DNA from: Hyphomicrobium denitrificans 1NES1
GTDB taxonomy: Bacteria; Pseudomonadota; Alphaproteobacteria; Rhizobiales; Hyphomicrobiaceae
DNA: 64,000 bases
NCBI RefSeq assembly: GCF_000230975.2
Contig: NC_021172.1
Span: 930,001 to 994,000, forward strand
Direction of reading: 5' to 3'
Made by a program: the position numbers and the translations under genes. Every line of letters starts with the position of its first letter. Within the stretch, counting starts at the first letter, position 1. This document shows, piece after piece, positions 1 through 8,702 of the stretch. The notes beneath the pieces are model-generated. The model made no database searches and had not been told where the DNA came from. It saw only the letters and a program-made list of their open reading frames with translations.

Positions 1-2
1 CG

Positions 3-929
3 CCGATGCACCTCGGCATCGCAGGCGAGAAGCACCTCGCGAGCAGCACCGACTTCCTGGGACTTGAAGAGCTGCCGAAGCGGCTGGTGTTCGTCGGTGG
101 CGGATTCATCGCACAGGAGTTCTCGCATGTCGCGGCGCGTGCCGGCGCTTCGGTGGTCGTTCTCGAGCAGTCTGATCGCATTCTGGGGCAATTTGACCAG
201 GACCTCGTAAGTTGGCTGCAGGCGAAGTCCGCCACATTGGGAATTGATATTCGCGTGAATGCGCGTGTGCAGAGCGTCGTGAAAAGCGCAGGCGGCTTCA
301 AAGTCACGGTCGCGTCCGATGGTGACACCACGAGTCTTGATGCCGATCTCGTCGTCCACGCGGCCGGCCGTATTCCGGACCTTGAATCGCTCGATCTCGC
401 TGCCGGAAACGTCACGCAGGAGAAAGGGCGCCTCGTGCTCAACGAGTTCCTGCAGAGCACCTCCAATTCGGCGGTTTACGCAGCGGGCGATGCGGCATCG
501 AGCGGACCGCCTTTGACCCCGGTTGCAAGCCGCGATGGAGCGGTCGTGGCCGCCAACATGACGAAAGGAAATCATCGGCAGCCCGACTATGCGGGAGTTG
601 CAAGCGTGGTGTTCACGATCCCTCCGCTTGCGCGAGTCGGATTGCTGGAAGACGAGGCACGCCGGCGCAACCTGCGCTATCGCGTCCGACACGAGAAGAC
701 CTTCGACTGGTACACGGCGCGGCGTGTCAACGAGGATTGTTCTGGGTTTAAGCTTCTGATTGAGGAAGAGACGGAACGCATTCTCGGCGCTCACCTTATC
801 GGACCGCATGCCGAGGAGATCATCAATATCTTTGCGCTTGCCATTCGCGCCGGCCTGCCTGCGTCGCGATTGAAAGAGACCATCTTCGCCTATCCGACCG
901 CCGGCTCCGACATCGGTTACATGCTGTGA
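3..929 (+). CDS. FAD-dependent pyridine nucleotide-disulfide oxidoreductase, 5'-truncated by window edge
   Basis: C-terminal about 308 residues of a glutathione-reductase-like flavoenzyme. The reading frame is open to the window edge and the first visible residues resemble the linker before the NAD(P) domain, so the true start and the redox-active CxxxxC are off-window. Visible: the NAD(P)-binding GGGFIAQEF motif, the second FAD motif (YAAGDAA) and a dimerisation domain ending in the AYPTAGSDIGYML tail. The stop overlaps the GTG of the next gene by 4 nt, so it is translationally coupled to the radical SAM gene. The substrate cannot be told from the sequence; a thiol, metal or small-disulfide reductase is the family expectation. 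Confidence 0.85.
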   Translation, partial: PMHLGIAGEKHLASSTDFLGLEELPKRLVFVGGGFIAQEFSHVAARAGASVVVLEQSDRILGQFDQDLVSWLQAKSATLGIDIRVNARVQSVVKSAGGFKVTVASDGDTTSLDADLVVHAAGRIPDLESLDLAAGNVTQEKGRLVLNEFLQSTSNSAVYAAGDAASSGPPLTPVASRDGAVVAANMTKGNHRQPDYAGVASVVFTIPPLARVGLLEDEARRRNLRYRVRHEKTFDWYTARRVNEDCSGFKLLIEEETERILGAHLIGPHAEEIINIFALAIRAGLPASRLKETIFAYPTAGSDIGYML

Positions 930-2269
930 GCGGGCGTATCGTGGCAAGCGTCGCAAGAACGGCGCTGGATCAAGCGCGGCAGAAGATGATCGAAACTGGG
1001 CAATGGGATGCGGCGCAGTCTATGGGACGGCGTTGGCCTATCGGCTGCGTCGCCCTTGAGATCACCCAGCGCTGCAATCTCGATTGCGGCGCATGCTACC
1101 TCTCCGAGCATTCGGAAGCGGTCAGGGATCTGCCGCTCGATGAGGTTTATCGCCGGATCGATATGATCCGCGACACCTACGGTTCGGACGTCGATGTCCA
1201 GGTTACCGGCGGGGATCCGACCTTGCGCAAGCAGGATGAACTGGTCGCCATCGTTCGCCGTCTCCGGGAAGTCGGCATGCGGCCTGCATTGTTCACGAAC
1301 GGCATCAGGGCCACCCGCGATCTCCTCGTAAGCCTTGTCGAGGCTGGCCTTGTCGATGTGGCTTTCCATGTCGATTTGACGCAAGGCCGCCGCGGCTACC
1401 AAACCGAGCACGACCTTAATGAGCTCCGCCGCACTTACATCGAGCGGGCCCGGGGGCTGCCGCTGTCAGTCTTCTTCAACACGACGGTCTTCGACGGGAA
1501 TTTCGACCAGGTTCCCCACGTGGTCGCCTTCTTCGTTCAGTATAGCGATGTGGTTCGATTGGCTTCATTCCAGCCGCTGGCTCAGACTGGGCGTGGCACC
1601 TTGAGACCACGCTCCCCAGCCATCAACACCGCCTCGGTCACCAGGCAAATCGAGAAGGGCGCGGGAACGACGCTGTCCTTCGATACGGCGCACGCCGGAC
1701 ATGCCCAATGCAATCGCTACGCAATGTCGTTAATTGTCAACGGACATGCCTACGATGTTCTCGACAATAAGGGGTTCTACAATCTGCTGGTGGCCCGCAC
1801 CGCGGGATACCGGTTCGATCGCCAAAGCCGCAAGCGTGCTGTCGCGACGTTCTTACGCTGCCTTGCTGCAAACCCCGAAGTGATAGCCAAAGGTGCAGGC
1901 TGGTTCGCGAGCAAGCTCTGGCGGATGAAGGGCGACCTCGTGGCGTCGCGCGGGCGGATCAGTAAGCTGTCGTTCTTCGTCCACAATTTCATGGACGCCT
2001 GCAACCTCGATCCGGAACGGATCAAAGCCTGCACGTTCATGGCGGCCACACAGGACGGTCCAGTTTCGATGTGCTTGCACAATGCACAACGCGACCGTTA
2101 CATCCTCCGGCCGTTGAAGCAGATCGGGTCCGATGGCGAGGAGTGGTGGGATCCCGTCACGGGCCGATCGGCTCGGAATGTTGAAGACTTCTCGTCGCAT
2201 GGGTCTCTTTCGCCGGCCGGCTTGCGGCGAAAGAAGAAGGCGCTCGAAGTCGACAATACTGCGGATTGA
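926..2269 (+). CDS. Radical SAM protein
   Basis: 447-residue radical SAM enzyme. The cluster motif CNLDCGACY gives Cys50, Cys54 and Cys57 (CX3CX2C), followed by a GGDPTLR-type SAM-binding loop. The C-terminal third has further cysteines (CTFMAATQDGPVSMC) that could bind an auxiliary cluster, but no clear SPASM pattern is seen. It starts with GTG inside the stop codon of the upstream oxidoreductase and is 4 bp from the downstream DUF547 gene, so the three probably form one operon. The substrate is unknown. It is not similar to the other radical SAM enzyme of this window (18790-19824). Confidence 0.85.
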   Translation: MSGRIVASVARTALDQARQKMIETGQWDAAQSMGRRWPIGCVALEITQRCNLDCGACYLSEHSEAVRDLPLDEVYRRIDMIRDTYGSDVDVQVTGGDPTLRKQDELVAIVRRLREVGMRPALFTNGIRATRDLLVSLVEAGLVDVAFHVDLTQGRRGYQTEHDLNELRRTYIERARGLPLSVFFNTTVFDGNFDQVPHVVAFFVQYSDVVRLASFQPLAQTGRGTLRPRSPAINTASVTRQIEKGAGTTLSFDTAHAGHAQCNRYAMSLIVNGHAYDVLDNKGFYNLLVARTAGYRFDRQSRKRAVATFLRCLAANPEVIAKGAGWFASKLWRMKGDLVASRGRISKLSFFVHNFMDACNLDPERIKACTFMAATQDGPVSMCLHNAQRDRYILRPLKQIGSDGEEWWDPVTGRSARNVEDFSSHGSLSPAGLRRKKKALEVDNTAD

Positions 2270-2273
2270 CGCC

Positions 2274-3095
2274 ATGCGGCATCGCCGAACCGTCGCCGGG
2301 CTGATTGGGTTGCACGCCAGCCGGATTGCCGTCGCACTGGGACTGACGTCCATGCTCCTTGGTCCCTCTGTGGCCTCGCCTCAGGCGAACCGAAGCCCTG
2401 AAGCATGGCAATCCGAGTGGACGCAGGTGCTCCAGCGGCACGTGGACGCGAAAGGAAGAGTCGATTTTGCCGGTCTTGCAAGCGACCGGACCGGTCTCGA
2501 CGATGTCATGAAGTTCGTCGCGACAGCCGATCCGGTCTCTCAGCAGGCACTGTTTCCGACGCCATCGGCCCGGATGGCCTATTACATTGATGCCTACAAC
2601 GCGCTCGCCATGTACGGCGTGCTCGATGCGGGTGTGCCCGAACGGTTTGGCTGGCTCGGTCGGTTCAGGTTCTTCTATCTTCGGAAGTTCATATTGGGCG
2701 GGCGATCGATCTCGCTCTACAGCCTCGAGAACGATGTCATCAGGCCGATGGGGGACCCGCGCGTGCATTTCGCGCTTAACTGCATGAGCGTGAGCTGCCC
2801 GAGGCTTCCTCGAACGGCCTTCACCACCGATGGGCTCGACCGGGAGCTCGATACTGCAGCACGCGAGTTCATGAACGAGGACCGCAATGTCCATGTCGAT
2901 CTCGAAACGCATGTGGTCAGGCTCTCGGCGATCTTCGACTTCTATACAAAGGATTTCCTCGCCAAGGCGCCGAGTCTGATCGCCTACGTCAATCGTTACC
3001 GCACCGTTCCGGTGCCGGTGGACTTCAAGGTTTCGTTTGCCGATTACGATTGGACAATTAACGCCCAATCACGCCGCGAGGAAGGTGCGCGTTAG
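2274..3095 (+). CDS. DUF547 domain protein, exported
   Basis: 273 residues. I start it at the ATG at 2274 because it follows the radical SAM stop directly and gives a signal-peptide-like N terminus (basic start, hydrophobic stretch, then a VASPQA region). An in-frame start at 2133 would overlap the upstream gene heavily. The body matches DUF547: YYIDAYNALAMYGVL, SLENDVIR, and the region HFALNCMSVSCPRLP with paired cysteines. The family is of unknown biochemical function, often periplasmic and next to redox or radical SAM genes, as here. It ends convergently with the minus-strand operon. Confidence 0.85.
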   Translation: MRHRRTVAGLIGLHASRIAVALGLTSMLLGPSVASPQANRSPEAWQSEWTQVLQRHVDAKGRVDFAGLASDRTGLDDVMKFVATADPVSQQALFPTPSARMAYYIDAYNALAMYGVLDAGVPERFGWLGRFRFFYLRKFILGGRSISLYSLENDVIRPMGDPRVHFALNCMSVSCPRLPRTAFTTDGLDRELDTAAREFMNEDRNVHVDLETHVVRLSAIFDFYTKDFLAKAPSLIAYVNRYRTVPVPVDFKVSFADYDWTINAQSRREEGAR

Positions 3096-3124
3096 CGCCT
3101 CGCCGGATCCAGCGGGGCGGCGGC

Positions 3125-3733
3125 CTATCGAGACGCCGGATTGGGCGCGTGCTTGCCGAGGGCCCAGCCGTGTTGCGAAAGGTGACGCTTGGCGGCCTCG
3201 ATTGGCGAGGCTTCCAGCTCCGTCGCCATCGTATCGTTGAAGCGGTTGAGGAAGCCGAACAACGCAATCGCCGCGACGATGTCGACGATCTGTGTGTCGG
3301 TGTAGTGTCCTTTCAATGCAGCGAAATCATCATCTGTCACCGCGTTCGGGACCTGCGCCGCGCACTGCGCCACGCGCAACGCGACGCGCTCGGCTTCTGT
3401 GAACAGAGGACTTGTCTCATATTCCCACAGCGCATCCTCCTTCTCGGACGGGATGCCGCTTCGCTCAGCGCCATGCGCACCATGGGCCATGCAATATCCG
3501 CAGCCGGCCGCACGGCTCGCCATCTGTGCGACCATGTTCCGAAGCTGCGGCGTTATCGTGGAGGTCGGCCCGTGGATAACAGCACCAAGCTGCTGAAAGG
3601 CCCGAAGGATTTCCGGCCGGCGTGCAAGGATGAGTTGCGAGTTCGGCAGAAACCCCATGCGGTTCTCAGTTGCTTCCAGTAATGGCTTCAGGACTTTCAC
3701 GTCATTCAGTGACAGTGGTTCTAATCTCGGCAT
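3125..3733 (-). CDS. Carboxymuconolactone decarboxylase-family (AhpD-like) protein
   Basis: 202 residues with the AhpD-type redox motif CGYCMAHGAHG (Cys78, Cys81, His84, His87). Family members are peroxidases or peroxidase-related proteins that use the CxxC pair. It is the last gene of the ten-gene minus-strand operon that begins at bufA (9050). It is one of three CMD-family genes in the window (the others at 4512 and 12563), which differ considerably from each other. The exact substrate is unknown. Confidence 0.85.
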   Translation of the reverse strand: MPRLEPLSLNDVKVLKPLLEATENRMGFLPNSQLILARRPEILRAFQQLGAVIHGPTSTITPQLRNMVAQMASRAAGCGYCMAHGAHGAERSGIPSEKEDALWEYETSPLFTEAERVALRVAQCAAQVPNAVTDDDFAALKGHYTDTQIVDIVAAIALFGFLNRFNDTMATELEASPIEAAKRHLSQHGWALGKHAPNPASR

Positions 3734-3769
3734 GGGCCCTCCAGGAGTGAGGTTTGCGATATTGACGAA

Positions 3770-4225
3770 CTAACCGTGTCGGATGCGGAGCCATTCATCG
3801 AGCGAATAGGTATCGAGACCGCGCAGCAGATAGAGCGCGATGAACGCTCCGAGCACCGGAACACCGGCGAGGAACAAGTCGTCACCGGGCCTCGCGATGC
3901 CAAACGGATCGAGAATTTGTCGCCAACTGGCGAGCGTCGACGTGGCATGCAGGACAATGGCAAGAGCGTAGACTGGGCGTCGCGCGAATCCAGCCAACAA
4001 CGCTAGGCTGAGCGCTAGCTCAGCCGATCCCATGAACGCCGGCGCCGCTTCGGGCAGCGCGATTTCGTAGAAGTGCGATGCAATTCGAACCGTCGAGCTT
4101 GGCACCACAAGTTTTCCTACGCTCCACAGCAGTAAAAAAATGCCGAGCGTCAGGCGCATGATCAGCACAGCGATGGCCGCACGCCGCTGCGCAGCGACAT
4201 CGTGGGATGGAGCGGTCAGTGTCAT
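3770..4225 (-). CDS. DoxX-like small membrane protein
   Basis: 151 residues with four predicted hydrophobic segments and an N terminus (LTLGIFLLLWSVGKL) typical of DoxX/MauE-like inner-membrane proteins, which are linked to redox or thiol homeostasis. Its ATG overlaps the stop of the upstream NrtS-like gene by 4 nt, so the two are translationally coupled. It is the second DoxX-family gene in the operon (the other at 6401). No catalytic residues are recognised. Confidence 0.7.
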   Translation of the reverse strand: MTLTAPSHDVAAQRRAAIAVLIMRLTLGIFLLLWSVGKLVVPSSTVRIASHFYEIALPEAAPAFMGSAELALSLALLAGFARRPVYALAIVLHATSTLASWRQILDPFGIARPGDDLFLAGVPVLGAFIALYLLRGLDTYSLDEWLRIRHG

Positions 4226-4503
4226 TCCGCCCTCCGCGAAGCGGTCAGGCGGTAGGAGACGGCACCATACGTGGCAACGCAGTACGGTACAGCGAAGGTC
4301 AGAATTACTTTGGCCCAGTTGATCCGGCCATCGCCGAAGAGCGCATCTCCCTGATTAATCAGATTGAGGATTGTTCCGACAATCAGCGCGACAAGGAACG
4401 ACCGCCGCGGCACTCCGTCGGAGATACAGCATCGGCAAACCTCAAGAAGGCGCGGCGTCTGGCGCTGATCGGTCATAGATGCAGTATAGGGAGCCGGATC
4501 CAT
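4222..4503 (-). CDS. NrtS-like nitrate/nitrite transporter family protein
   Basis: 93 residues. The core RRSFLVALIVGTILNLINQG followed by INWAKVILTFAVPYCVATYG matches the small two-helix NrtS family annotated as nitrate/nitrite transporter. Start is uncertain: the ATG at 4503 lies 8 bp from the upstream gene, but an internal ATG at 4476 gives a more family-like length. A cysteine pair (CRCC) lies before the first helix. Why a NrtS protein sits in a redox/copper-peptide operon is not evident. Confidence 0.75.
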   Translation of the reverse strand: MDPAPYTASMTDQRQTPRLLEVCRCCISDGVPRRSFLVALIVGTILNLINQGDALFGDGRINWAKVILTFAVPYCVATYGAVSYRLTASRRAE

Positions 4504-4511
4504 TGCGACGA

Positions 4512-5054
4512 TTACCGGAGCATGGCGATCAACGGGAGATAGCCTCGATCGGCGAGGCGCTCCGATGCGGGCTTTACGTAGCCCTTATCGAGTTCGATCC
4601 CGAGCCCTTCCACCAGCCGATTCATGAAGTTAAACAGTGCTGTCACCGCGACCGTGTGATAAAGCGCTGTCTCGTTCCAGCCCGCCGCGAGAATGGCGTC
4701 GGCATCGTCCTTGGTCACGCTGTCGGGTCGATTGGTCAGCTTCTGCGCATACCGTAAGACCGGCCGCATTTTGTCAGGTATGAGGTTGGTCTCGCCGCCC
4801 TCCACGAGCTGTCGGGCCGCTCCTTCAGAGATGCCCAACCGCTCAGCAGTTGCCGTATGCACGGCGTGACAGTAGCGGCAATGATTGAGGCCAGATACAT
4901 AAGCCGCGATCAGCACGCGCTCCGCTTCAGTGAACGGCGATGAACCGCGCAGCAGAACCTCGTGGAATTCGATCAGTGGCTTGCTGGTCTCGGGGAAAGC
5001 CTTGAACACATCGAGAAGACTCGAGCCAGAGCGTAAGGACGGCAAAAATGGCAT
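4512..5054 (-). CDS. Carboxymuconolactone decarboxylase-family peroxidase-related protein
   Basis: 180 residues with the motif HCRYCHAVHTATAERLG (Cys59, Cys62, His66), characteristic of peroxidase-related AhpD-like enzymes. I chose the ATG at 5054 rather than upstream in-frame ATGs because GGAGAG lies 5 nt before it and it opens with the family-typical MPFLPSL. It is followed 8 bp later by the NrtS-like gene. Inferred role: peroxide or organic hydroperoxide reduction within the SigF-controlled operon. Confidence 0.85.
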   Translation of the reverse strand: MPFLPSLRSGSSLLDVFKAFPETSKPLIEFHEVLLRGSSPFTEAERVLIAAYVSGLNHCRYCHAVHTATAERLGISEGAARQLVEGGETNLIPDKMRPVLRYAQKLTNRPDSVTKDDADAILAAGWNETALYHTVAVTALFNFMNRLVEGLGIELDKGYVKPASERLADRGYLPLIAMLR

Positions 5055-5132
5055 GGTGCTCTCCAGCGATTTGGTTGGGTCGGCCATTTGGTGAGCCAAG
5101 ACCTGTCACGCCCTTCTTCTTCCGCACGGGAT

Positions 5133-5819
5133 CTATACGCCGATAATTGTGGGCAGCTCCGCGAGGGTTGTAACGACACGGTCGGGCTTGCCTGGCAGGC
5201 GCTCCGGGCGCTGAGCATTGCGATTGCACCAGACGACACGCATCCCGAATGCGGAAGCCGCATAAGCATCCCAGGCGTTCGATGACTGGAAGACGATCGC
5301 GCTGGGCTCGACCGCAAGCCGATCGACCGCTAGCTGATAGACCTTTGGATGGGGCTTGTAGACGCCGACCTCTTCGACCGACAGAACAGCATCGACAAGA
5401 TGGCTGATGCTCGCGTGCTGGACCGCCGCATCGAGCATGGCGGGCGAGCCGTTCGACAGGATCGCAGTTTTGAGGCCCGCTTGCTTGAGGCGCTCAAGAG
5501 TTGCCGCCACCTCCGGAAAGGCGTCGAGCGTCCGATAGATATCCATCAGCCGCCGCCGTAGATCAGGATTACCGATGGCAAGCGCATCCAACGCGAAATC
5601 GAGCGCGTCGCCAGTGACCTGCCAGAAATCCGCGTGCCGACCCTGAATTGCTCTGAGCCACGTATATTGAAGCTGTTTGTCGCGCCACAGCGTGTTCAGC
5701 CGCTCGAGTTTGTCGCCAAGCAGGTCGCGGCAGCGTGCCGCCGCGGAGGTGAAATCGAACAAGGTGCCGTACGCATCGAAAACGCATGCCCGAATTCCCT
5801 CCAGGCGAGCCTCAGTCAT
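5133..5819 (-). CDS. Haloacid dehalogenase type II
   Basis: 228 residues of the L-2-haloacid dehalogenase subfamily of HAD hydrolases. Seen: nucleophile motif FDAYGTL (Asp15), SNGSP (residues 122-126), KPHPKVYQLA and SSNAWDA, all hallmarks of the type II enzymes that hydrolyse short 2-haloacids to 2-hydroxyacids. Genomic context is stress/redox rather than catabolic, so the physiological substrate may differ. Same strand as its neighbours with short gaps, consistent with one transcript. Confidence 0.9.
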   Translation of the reverse strand: MTEARLEGIRACVFDAYGTLFDFTSAAARCRDLLGDKLERLNTLWRDKQLQYTWLRAIQGRHADFWQVTGDALDFALDALAIGNPDLRRRLMDIYRTLDAFPEVAATLERLKQAGLKTAILSNGSPAMLDAAVQHASISHLVDAVLSVEEVGVYKPHPKVYQLAVDRLAVEPSAIVFQSSNAWDAYAASAFGMRVVWCNRNAQRPERLPGKPDRVVTTLAELPTIIGV

Positions 5820-5864
5820 GATGGCCTCCTTGGAAGTCCATGCTCCGTTTTTGGGAGCGTGCGC

Positions 5865-6383
5865 TTACGCCTCCCCACGCGCCGGGTAATTCTTTTCGGT
5901 GATGAAGGCGACGGCCTGCAGGACCTCCGCAAACGCCGGCCGTGCGAAAGGCATTGTCTGGATAGAGGCGCAATAGAGAGTGCGATCAGGCTGCACCAAA
6001 AAGAGGCCCGGTTCGGCGAATAGGGCTGGCTCTTCCGGTTTGATCGAACTCGAAATGTAGAGACCCCACTGACGGGCCTGCTCGATGCTCAAAGCGTAGG
6101 CGATCGTGAGGTGCTCGATGCCCCATTCACTCCGCGAGCGCTCAGCGCGTTCTTGAGTATCGGTGCTGACGGCTACGGCTTCGACACCGCGCTTTGCAAA
6201 GTCTTCGAGCCTACGATCGAGGTCGCGCAAATAGCCCTTGCAGATCGGACAGTGCAGCCCGCGGTAAAATACCAACATCGAGAACGAGTGCGGCGCTCTG
6301 GCAGAAAGATCGAAACGGCCGCCACCCAGAATCGGCAGATCGAGAGCGGGAACTTTGGTGCGTGGTTTGAGCAATATGGTCAA
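5865..6383 (-). CDS. Peroxiredoxin-like AhpC/TSA protein
   Basis: 172 residues with a thioredoxin fold. The motif FYRGLHCPICKGYL puts the peroxidatic Cys45 and a second Cys48 in a CxxC arrangement, typical of the peroxiredoxin-like (PRX_like2/AhpC-TSA) group rather than classical 2-Cys enzymes. Expected to reduce peroxides in the cytoplasm. It lies 17 bp after the DoxX gene in the SigF-type operon, next to other hydroperoxide-related genes. Confidence 0.85.
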   Translation of the reverse strand: MTILLKPRTKVPALDLPILGGGRFDLSARAPHSFSMLVFYRGLHCPICKGYLRDLDRRLEDFAKRGVEAVAVSTDTQERAERSRSEWGIEHLTIAYALSIEQARQWGLYISSSIKPEEPALFAEPGLFLVQPDRTLYCASIQTMPFARPAFAEVLQAVAFITEKNYPARGEA

Positions 6384-6400
6384 CTCCGTTTGTGGCGCGC

Positions 6401-6928
6401 TCAGTCCGTCTTGGCCTGCGCCGTCTGTCGTCCGTGACGTTGCCGGAACCAGCTCAGCACAATCAGATGGTCAAGCGACAGCTTTCCCGGTCCAAGCGCG
6501 ATGATAGCGACAGCGAGCGACGCCCACGGGAGGTGAAAATTCGCCCATCCTTCCGGTACGACGAGTTGGATGACGCCGGTCATGACGAGCAGGCCCAGCG
6601 CGCTGAACCGTGTCGCGAGGCCGACCACGAGGAGCACGGGCAGGACGATTTCAGCCACGCTGTCGAGCAACGCGAGCGTGCCCGGCATGGGGAAGCTGTA
6701 AGCTTGTCCGAAGATGTGGAGCTTGAATTGCTCTTCGAACAGAAACTGCGCGGTTGGCGCCAGCGACAGGAAGCCGTCCCATTTGGTCAGGCCGGATTTG
6801 AAGAACGGCACCGCGAGGGCGATTCGGAGCAGCGGAGGCGCAACTACCTGCGCGGCGCAAGCAAGCCAACCAATGATCGCTTCGAGCGCGGCCATGAGAC
6901 CTGGAAGGGAGAACCTCGAGCCAATCAT
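6401..6928 (-). CDS. DoxX family membrane protein
   Basis: 175 residues, four predicted transmembrane segments. Contains LLRIALAVPFFKSGLTKWDGF and a conserved central region of DoxX proteins. The start at 6928 overlaps the bufC stop by 4 nt (ATGA), better supported than the upstream in-frame ATG at 6976. In Caulobacter gig-type loci a DoxX gene directly follows the DUF2282-DUF692-DUF2063 trio (gigABCD), exactly as here, so it is probably a membrane partner of the bufferin system. Confidence 0.85.
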   Translation of the reverse strand: MIGSRFSLPGLMAALEAIIGWLACAAQVVAPPLLRIALAVPFFKSGLTKWDGFLSLAPTAQFLFEEQFKLHIFGQAYSFPMPGTLALLDSVAEIVLPVLLVVGLATRFSALGLLVMTGVIQLVVPEGWANFHLPWASLAVAIIALGPGKLSLDHLIVLSWFRQRHGRQTAQAKTD

Positions 6929-7731
6929 CGTGCGTGGGCCTCGATAGGGTAGTTTGTGCTCGTCTCGGAATGACAACCGACAAAGACGCCGGCACCGAGA
7001 AGCGCCGTCAGGTTTGCTGCAAGGTCGAATTGTGCCGACTTGTGTAAGCCCGCCTTCGCAGCCTCGACGAGGCGATGACCTTGACCCAAAGCCTTGATGA
7101 ACTCCGCACCTCCCGCGGGGACAGAACGGACTTCGACTTCCGCATCCGGCCGCGTCACAAGAGCATCTTCGCCCCCAGAATCGAGGTCGACGGGCGCCGG
7201 GACGCCATCAGCGACGTTCATGCGCCAGATCGTCAGTGCCGGAAATTGCGAGCGAACGATCCGAACGGAGGGGTGAAGCGTGAAGCAGAGCGCTGCAGCT
7301 TCGTCGCCTTGGACGCGCGACAGGATTGCCGGATCGAGCAGGCTGGCTTCCGGTGCGTGATATGCTTCGGTCCAAGCCCGCTCGATCCGGGCGACATGCG
7401 AGAGGTAGGGTAAGGACTCGGCCGGTGCGAACCGGGCGATGAAATCCGGGAAGCTCGCACCGTAATCCAGAAGGATCGGCGAGGCCGGCGGCTCGAGGAG
7501 CGCAAAGGCATGGGCCATGGCGCGGAAGAACTCCTCCCCGACTATGCGGCACGTCGCCGGAAAATTGGCCTCTAAGGCGTCGATCAGTGCGACGCTAATG
7601 TTGTTGCGGTAGACGGCGAAGCGCCTCGGGCTTTCAACGCCGTCGGGGCCGACCAAGCCGGATGGCGCCGGACGCGCCGGATCGAGCAGCGCCGCGGCAA
7701 AGTCCGCCTGACGCTCAGCCAGCGAGGACAC
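6925..7731 (-). CDS. bufC: BufC/HvfC-like MNIO partner protein (DUF2063)
   Basis: 268 residues. The N-terminal DUF2063 region (RRFAVYRNNISVALIDALEA, then PATCRIVGEEFFRAMA) is the substrate-recruiting partner of DUF692/MNIO enzymes. I start it at the GTG at 7731 because AGGAG lies 8 nt upstream; a TTG further upstream lacks a ribosome site. It overlaps bufB by 17 nt, so the pair is translationally coupled. Family knowledge: BufC binds the leader part of the BufA precursor and presents the core to BufB. Confidence 0.88.
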   Translation of the reverse strand: MSSLAERQADFAAALLDPARPAPSGLVGPDGVESPRRFAVYRNNISVALIDALEANFPATCRIVGEEFFRAMAHAFALLEPPASPILLDYGASFPDFIARFAPAESLPYLSHVARIERAWTEAYHAPEASLLDPAILSRVQGDEAAALCFTLHPSVRIVRSQFPALTIWRMNVADGVPAPVDLDSGGEDALVTRPDAEVEVRSVPAGGAEFIKALGQGHRLVEAAKAGLHKSAQFDLAANLTALLGAGVFVGCHSETSTNYPIEAHAR

Positions 7732-8674
7732 GGCGGTACTCCTTTTGGCAGACCGCAAGCATGACTGCTTCGGCGCGATCGGCTTCGGCCTTTAGTTCGG
7801 GCCAAGCGGGTATGTTGGCGTCCCATTCGATCAGGGTCGGCACCGGTCCGATCAGCTCGATCGCGTGCTCGAAGAGGTTCCAGACGATGTCTGCGACGCT
7901 CCGATCGTGGCTATCGATCAGGAGCGGCCGCCCGTTCTCGTCTTGCTCGCGCGTATAGCCGGCGAGATGGATCTGTTGGACATGGGCGAGAGGAAAGTCG
8001 TCGATGTAGCGCAGCGGGTCCCACTGCTGGTTCGTCGCGGCGACATAGACATTGTTGACGTCGAGGAGCAAGCGGCAGTCGGTCCTCCTGACGATCTCGG
8101 CGATAAAGTCGATCTCCGAATAGGTGCTTTCGGCAAAGGCGAGATAGGTCGCAGGATTCTCCAATAGCATCCGGCGCCCGAGCGCTTCCTGCGTTTCATC
8201 TACATGCGCGCAGACACGCGAGAGAGACTCCGCCGTGTAGGGTACCGGCAACAGGTCGTCGAGAAATGCCGTCCCGTGCGTTGACCACGCGAGGTGCTCG
8301 GAAAACAGCCCGGGCTCGTAGCGTTCGATCAGGTGCCTCAGGCGTTGCAAGTGCGCACGATCGAGCGGACGATCTGCGCCGATGGAAAGGCCGACGCCAT
8401 GGAGCGAGAGCGGATACCGGTCGCGGATCGCGCCGAGATAGCGGTGCGGCGGCCCGCCCGCTCCCATGTAATTCTCGGCGTGAACCTCGAAGAAGCCAAT
8501 GTCGGGGCGCGTCTCCAGGATCGTTCGGTAATGGTCTGCCTTGAGACCCACGCCCGCCCGCGGCGGGATTCCGCGTTCACGAATAACTTGCGATGCCATA
8601 ACCGCGTCTCGCTCCGCCGCTCGTTGCTGCCTGGCCGACCGGCGGTAGGCGGGTGCTCCGCCTACCTCGGTCAT
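7715..8674 (-). CDS. bufB: BufB/HvfB-like multinuclear non-heme iron oxidative enzyme (DUF692)
   Basis: About 319 residues of the MNIO (DUF692) TIM-barrel family. Motifs in order: GVGLKADHY, FEVHAENYM, LHGVGLS, SEHLAW, LLENPATY, LLLDVNNVY, IHLAGY and LIDSHD; these carry the His/Asp/Glu ligands of the iron cluster. Known family chemistry is oxidative modification of cysteines in a ribosomal peptide. Start uncertain: ATG at 8674 is used; an internal ATG at 8599 is also possible. It lies between the precursor gene bufA and partner bufC. Confidence 0.9.
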   Translation of the reverse strand: MTEVGGAPAYRRSARQQRAAERDAVMASQVIRERGIPPRAGVGLKADHYRTILETRPDIGFFEVHAENYMGAGGPPHRYLGAIRDRYPLSLHGVGLSIGADRPLDRAHLQRLRHLIERYEPGLFSEHLAWSTHGTAFLDDLLPVPYTAESLSRVCAHVDETQEALGRRMLLENPATYLAFAESTYSEIDFIAEIVRRTDCRLLLDVNNVYVAATNQQWDPLRYIDDFPLAHVQQIHLAGYTREQDENGRPLLIDSHDRSVADIVWNLFEHAIELIGPVPTLIEWDANIPAWPELKAEADRAEAVMLAVCQKEYRRVLAG

Positions 8675-8702
8675 CGCCAAGCGAACTGGCTTCCGCCTTC
8701 CT

